A stretch of 64,000 nt of DNA from Mucilaginibacter sp. Bleaf8 (GTDB lineage Bacteria; Bacteroidota; Bacteroidia; Sphingobacteriales; Sphingobacteriaceae): assembly GCF_018390515.1 (NCBI RefSeq), contig NZ_JAHBBK010000008.1, forward strand, positions 1 to 64,000, in the 5' to 3' direction. This document shows, in pieces, positions 63,400 through 64,000 of the stretch; position 1 is the stretch's first letter; every line of letters begins with the position of its first letter. The notes beneath the pieces were generated by a model. It did no database searches, was not told the origin of the DNA, and was given only the letters and a program-made list of their open reading frames with translations. Made by a program: the position numbers and the translations under genes.

Positions 63400-64000
63400 T
63401 TATTTATTCTTATTCTTTTTACTGACATATCCAATAGCTTGTTTCATACAATCGGGCAGTTTGCTTAAAGATGGCTTTCCGCTGAAGATTGAAAAATTGC
63501 CGTCATACTCCCACAACATGCCGGGTATGTGTAATTCTTTAAGCGCTGTGCGCACCGCCTTAATATACCGGCACCTGCTGTCCAGATCGGCATATTGGTT
63601 GTATACGCCATACTCGCCGCATATTACAGGAACGTAATATTTAGCCGACCAGTTTTTAACAATTTGAAGTTTATCTCTGACAGACTGCTCATTACCATCT
63701 GTTTTATATAGCTCATAATTACTTTCACCAGCGGTACCTTTTGCCTTTGGGTTAAGTGCTGGAAAATTTTCCACAGTATAGGGAAAAGGCACCCCGGTTG
63801 TAGCCACCTGATCGCCCACCCATGGCGCACCCTGGTGGGTAAATAAAAAAGGTTCATAAAAATGGCAGGTGTAGATAATGTTGTTATCAGCCAGCCGTAC
63901 AAACCTGCTCAACTCATAAATACTATTAAAGTTAGAAGCCCCTACCAGCAATGTCCGTTTCTTGTCGATAAGCCTGATGGCTGTTACCATATTGTAAGCC
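63400..64000 (-). CDS. Glycoside hydrolase family 5-like protein, 5' end outside the window
   Basis: About 200 codons of a GH5 cellulase-fold enzyme; the frame is still open at the window edge, upstream of an internal Met at 63990. Visible: KKRTLLVGASNFNS and IIYTCHFYEPFLFTHQGAPW (His/Tyr near the active site), VPVICGEYGVYN with the nucleophile Glu, and the terminal MLWEYDGNFSIF. The acid/base Glu lies outside the window. The C-terminus is basic. Substrate unknown. Confidence 0.8.
   Translation of the reverse strand, partial: AYNMVTAIRLIDKKRTLLVGASNFNSIYELSRFVRLADNNIIYTCHFYEPFLFTHQGAPWVGDQVATTGVPFPYTVENFPALNPKAKGTAGESNYELYKTDGNEQSVRDKLQIVKNWSAKYYVPVICGEYGVYNQYADLDSRCRYIKAVRTALKELHIPGMLWEYDGNFSIFSGKPSLSKLPDCMKQAIGYVSKKNKNK

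Noticed and set aside
1..64000. CRISPR array or tRNA genes
   Set aside because: No regularly spaced short repeats and no cloverleaf with a T-arm GTTCRA pattern was found in the intergenic regions read.

Overview
The window is chromosomal DNA from a member of the Bacteroidetes, most likely family Sphingobacteriaceae (Mucilaginibacter or Pedobacter type). Three things point there. The proteins are typical of the phylum: a Bacteroidetes-type RNA polymerase omega subunit, DUF4835, a FecR/ECF sigma/TonB receptor set with an STN domain, and many short lipoprotein signals. The promoters follow the phylum consensus, TTG then 18-21 bases then TAnnTTTG. Shine-Dalgarno sequences are largely absent. The genus is a judgement from general resemblance, not from a search.

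Layout. Positions 1-300 hold two tandem leftward promoters of the kind used for rRNA operons, pointing out of the window. Positions 681-12016 are a housekeeping block: bamD, rpoZ, coaBC, a DUF4835 gene, a BlaI/M56 repressor-protease pair inserted before recN, fabI, and convergent clpC. Positions 12745-15705 carry a GH1-like glycosidase and ettA. From ettA to about 47.1 kb lies an accessory region bounded by two direct copies (about 465-474 bp) of the 3' end of ettA plus its terminator and a downstream array of GGTACA-like hexamers. The right copy is a dead ettA fragment fused into a truncated gene. Inside this 31-kb interval are membrane proteins, an IS3 transposase remnant, two TetR genes, an SDR gene with striking palindromic operators, an AT-rich peptide-export cluster, an S41 protease, a FecR/TonB receptor/lipoprotein/ECF sigma set, and an AraC regulator divergent from a quinone-oxidoreductase-like gene and a royal-jelly-family lipoprotein. 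Positions 47.3-60.5 kb hold periplasmic and surface enzymes: DUF4272, an alpha/beta hydrolase, an M13 peptidase, a frameshifted lipoprotein, a YkuK-like protein, and an acyltransferase with two CE7 acetyl-esterases and two paralogous outer-membrane proteins. A radical SAM gene, a MITE-like inverted-repeat element, an aldo/keto reductase, an acyl-ACP desaturase and a GH5 fragment finish the window.

The most interesting system is at 21.9-33.7 kb. A small precursor gene (28939-29202) encodes a double-glycine leader and a 59-residue Gly/Ser/Thr-rich core with six cysteines. Beside it are a membrane protein joining a degenerate C39-like domain, a VKOR domain and a thioredoxin domain with a CPSC site, a C39-peptidase ABC exporter, an HlyD adaptor, a TolC-like channel, a TlpA-like thioredoxin and two glycosyltransferases (GT9-like and Mnn1-like). 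Read together, these suggest a secreted, disulfide-bonded and possibly glycosylated bacteriocin-like peptide with its own oxidation and type I export machinery. Cleavage and export are well supported by domain content. Disulfide formation is likely. Glycosylation is speculative.
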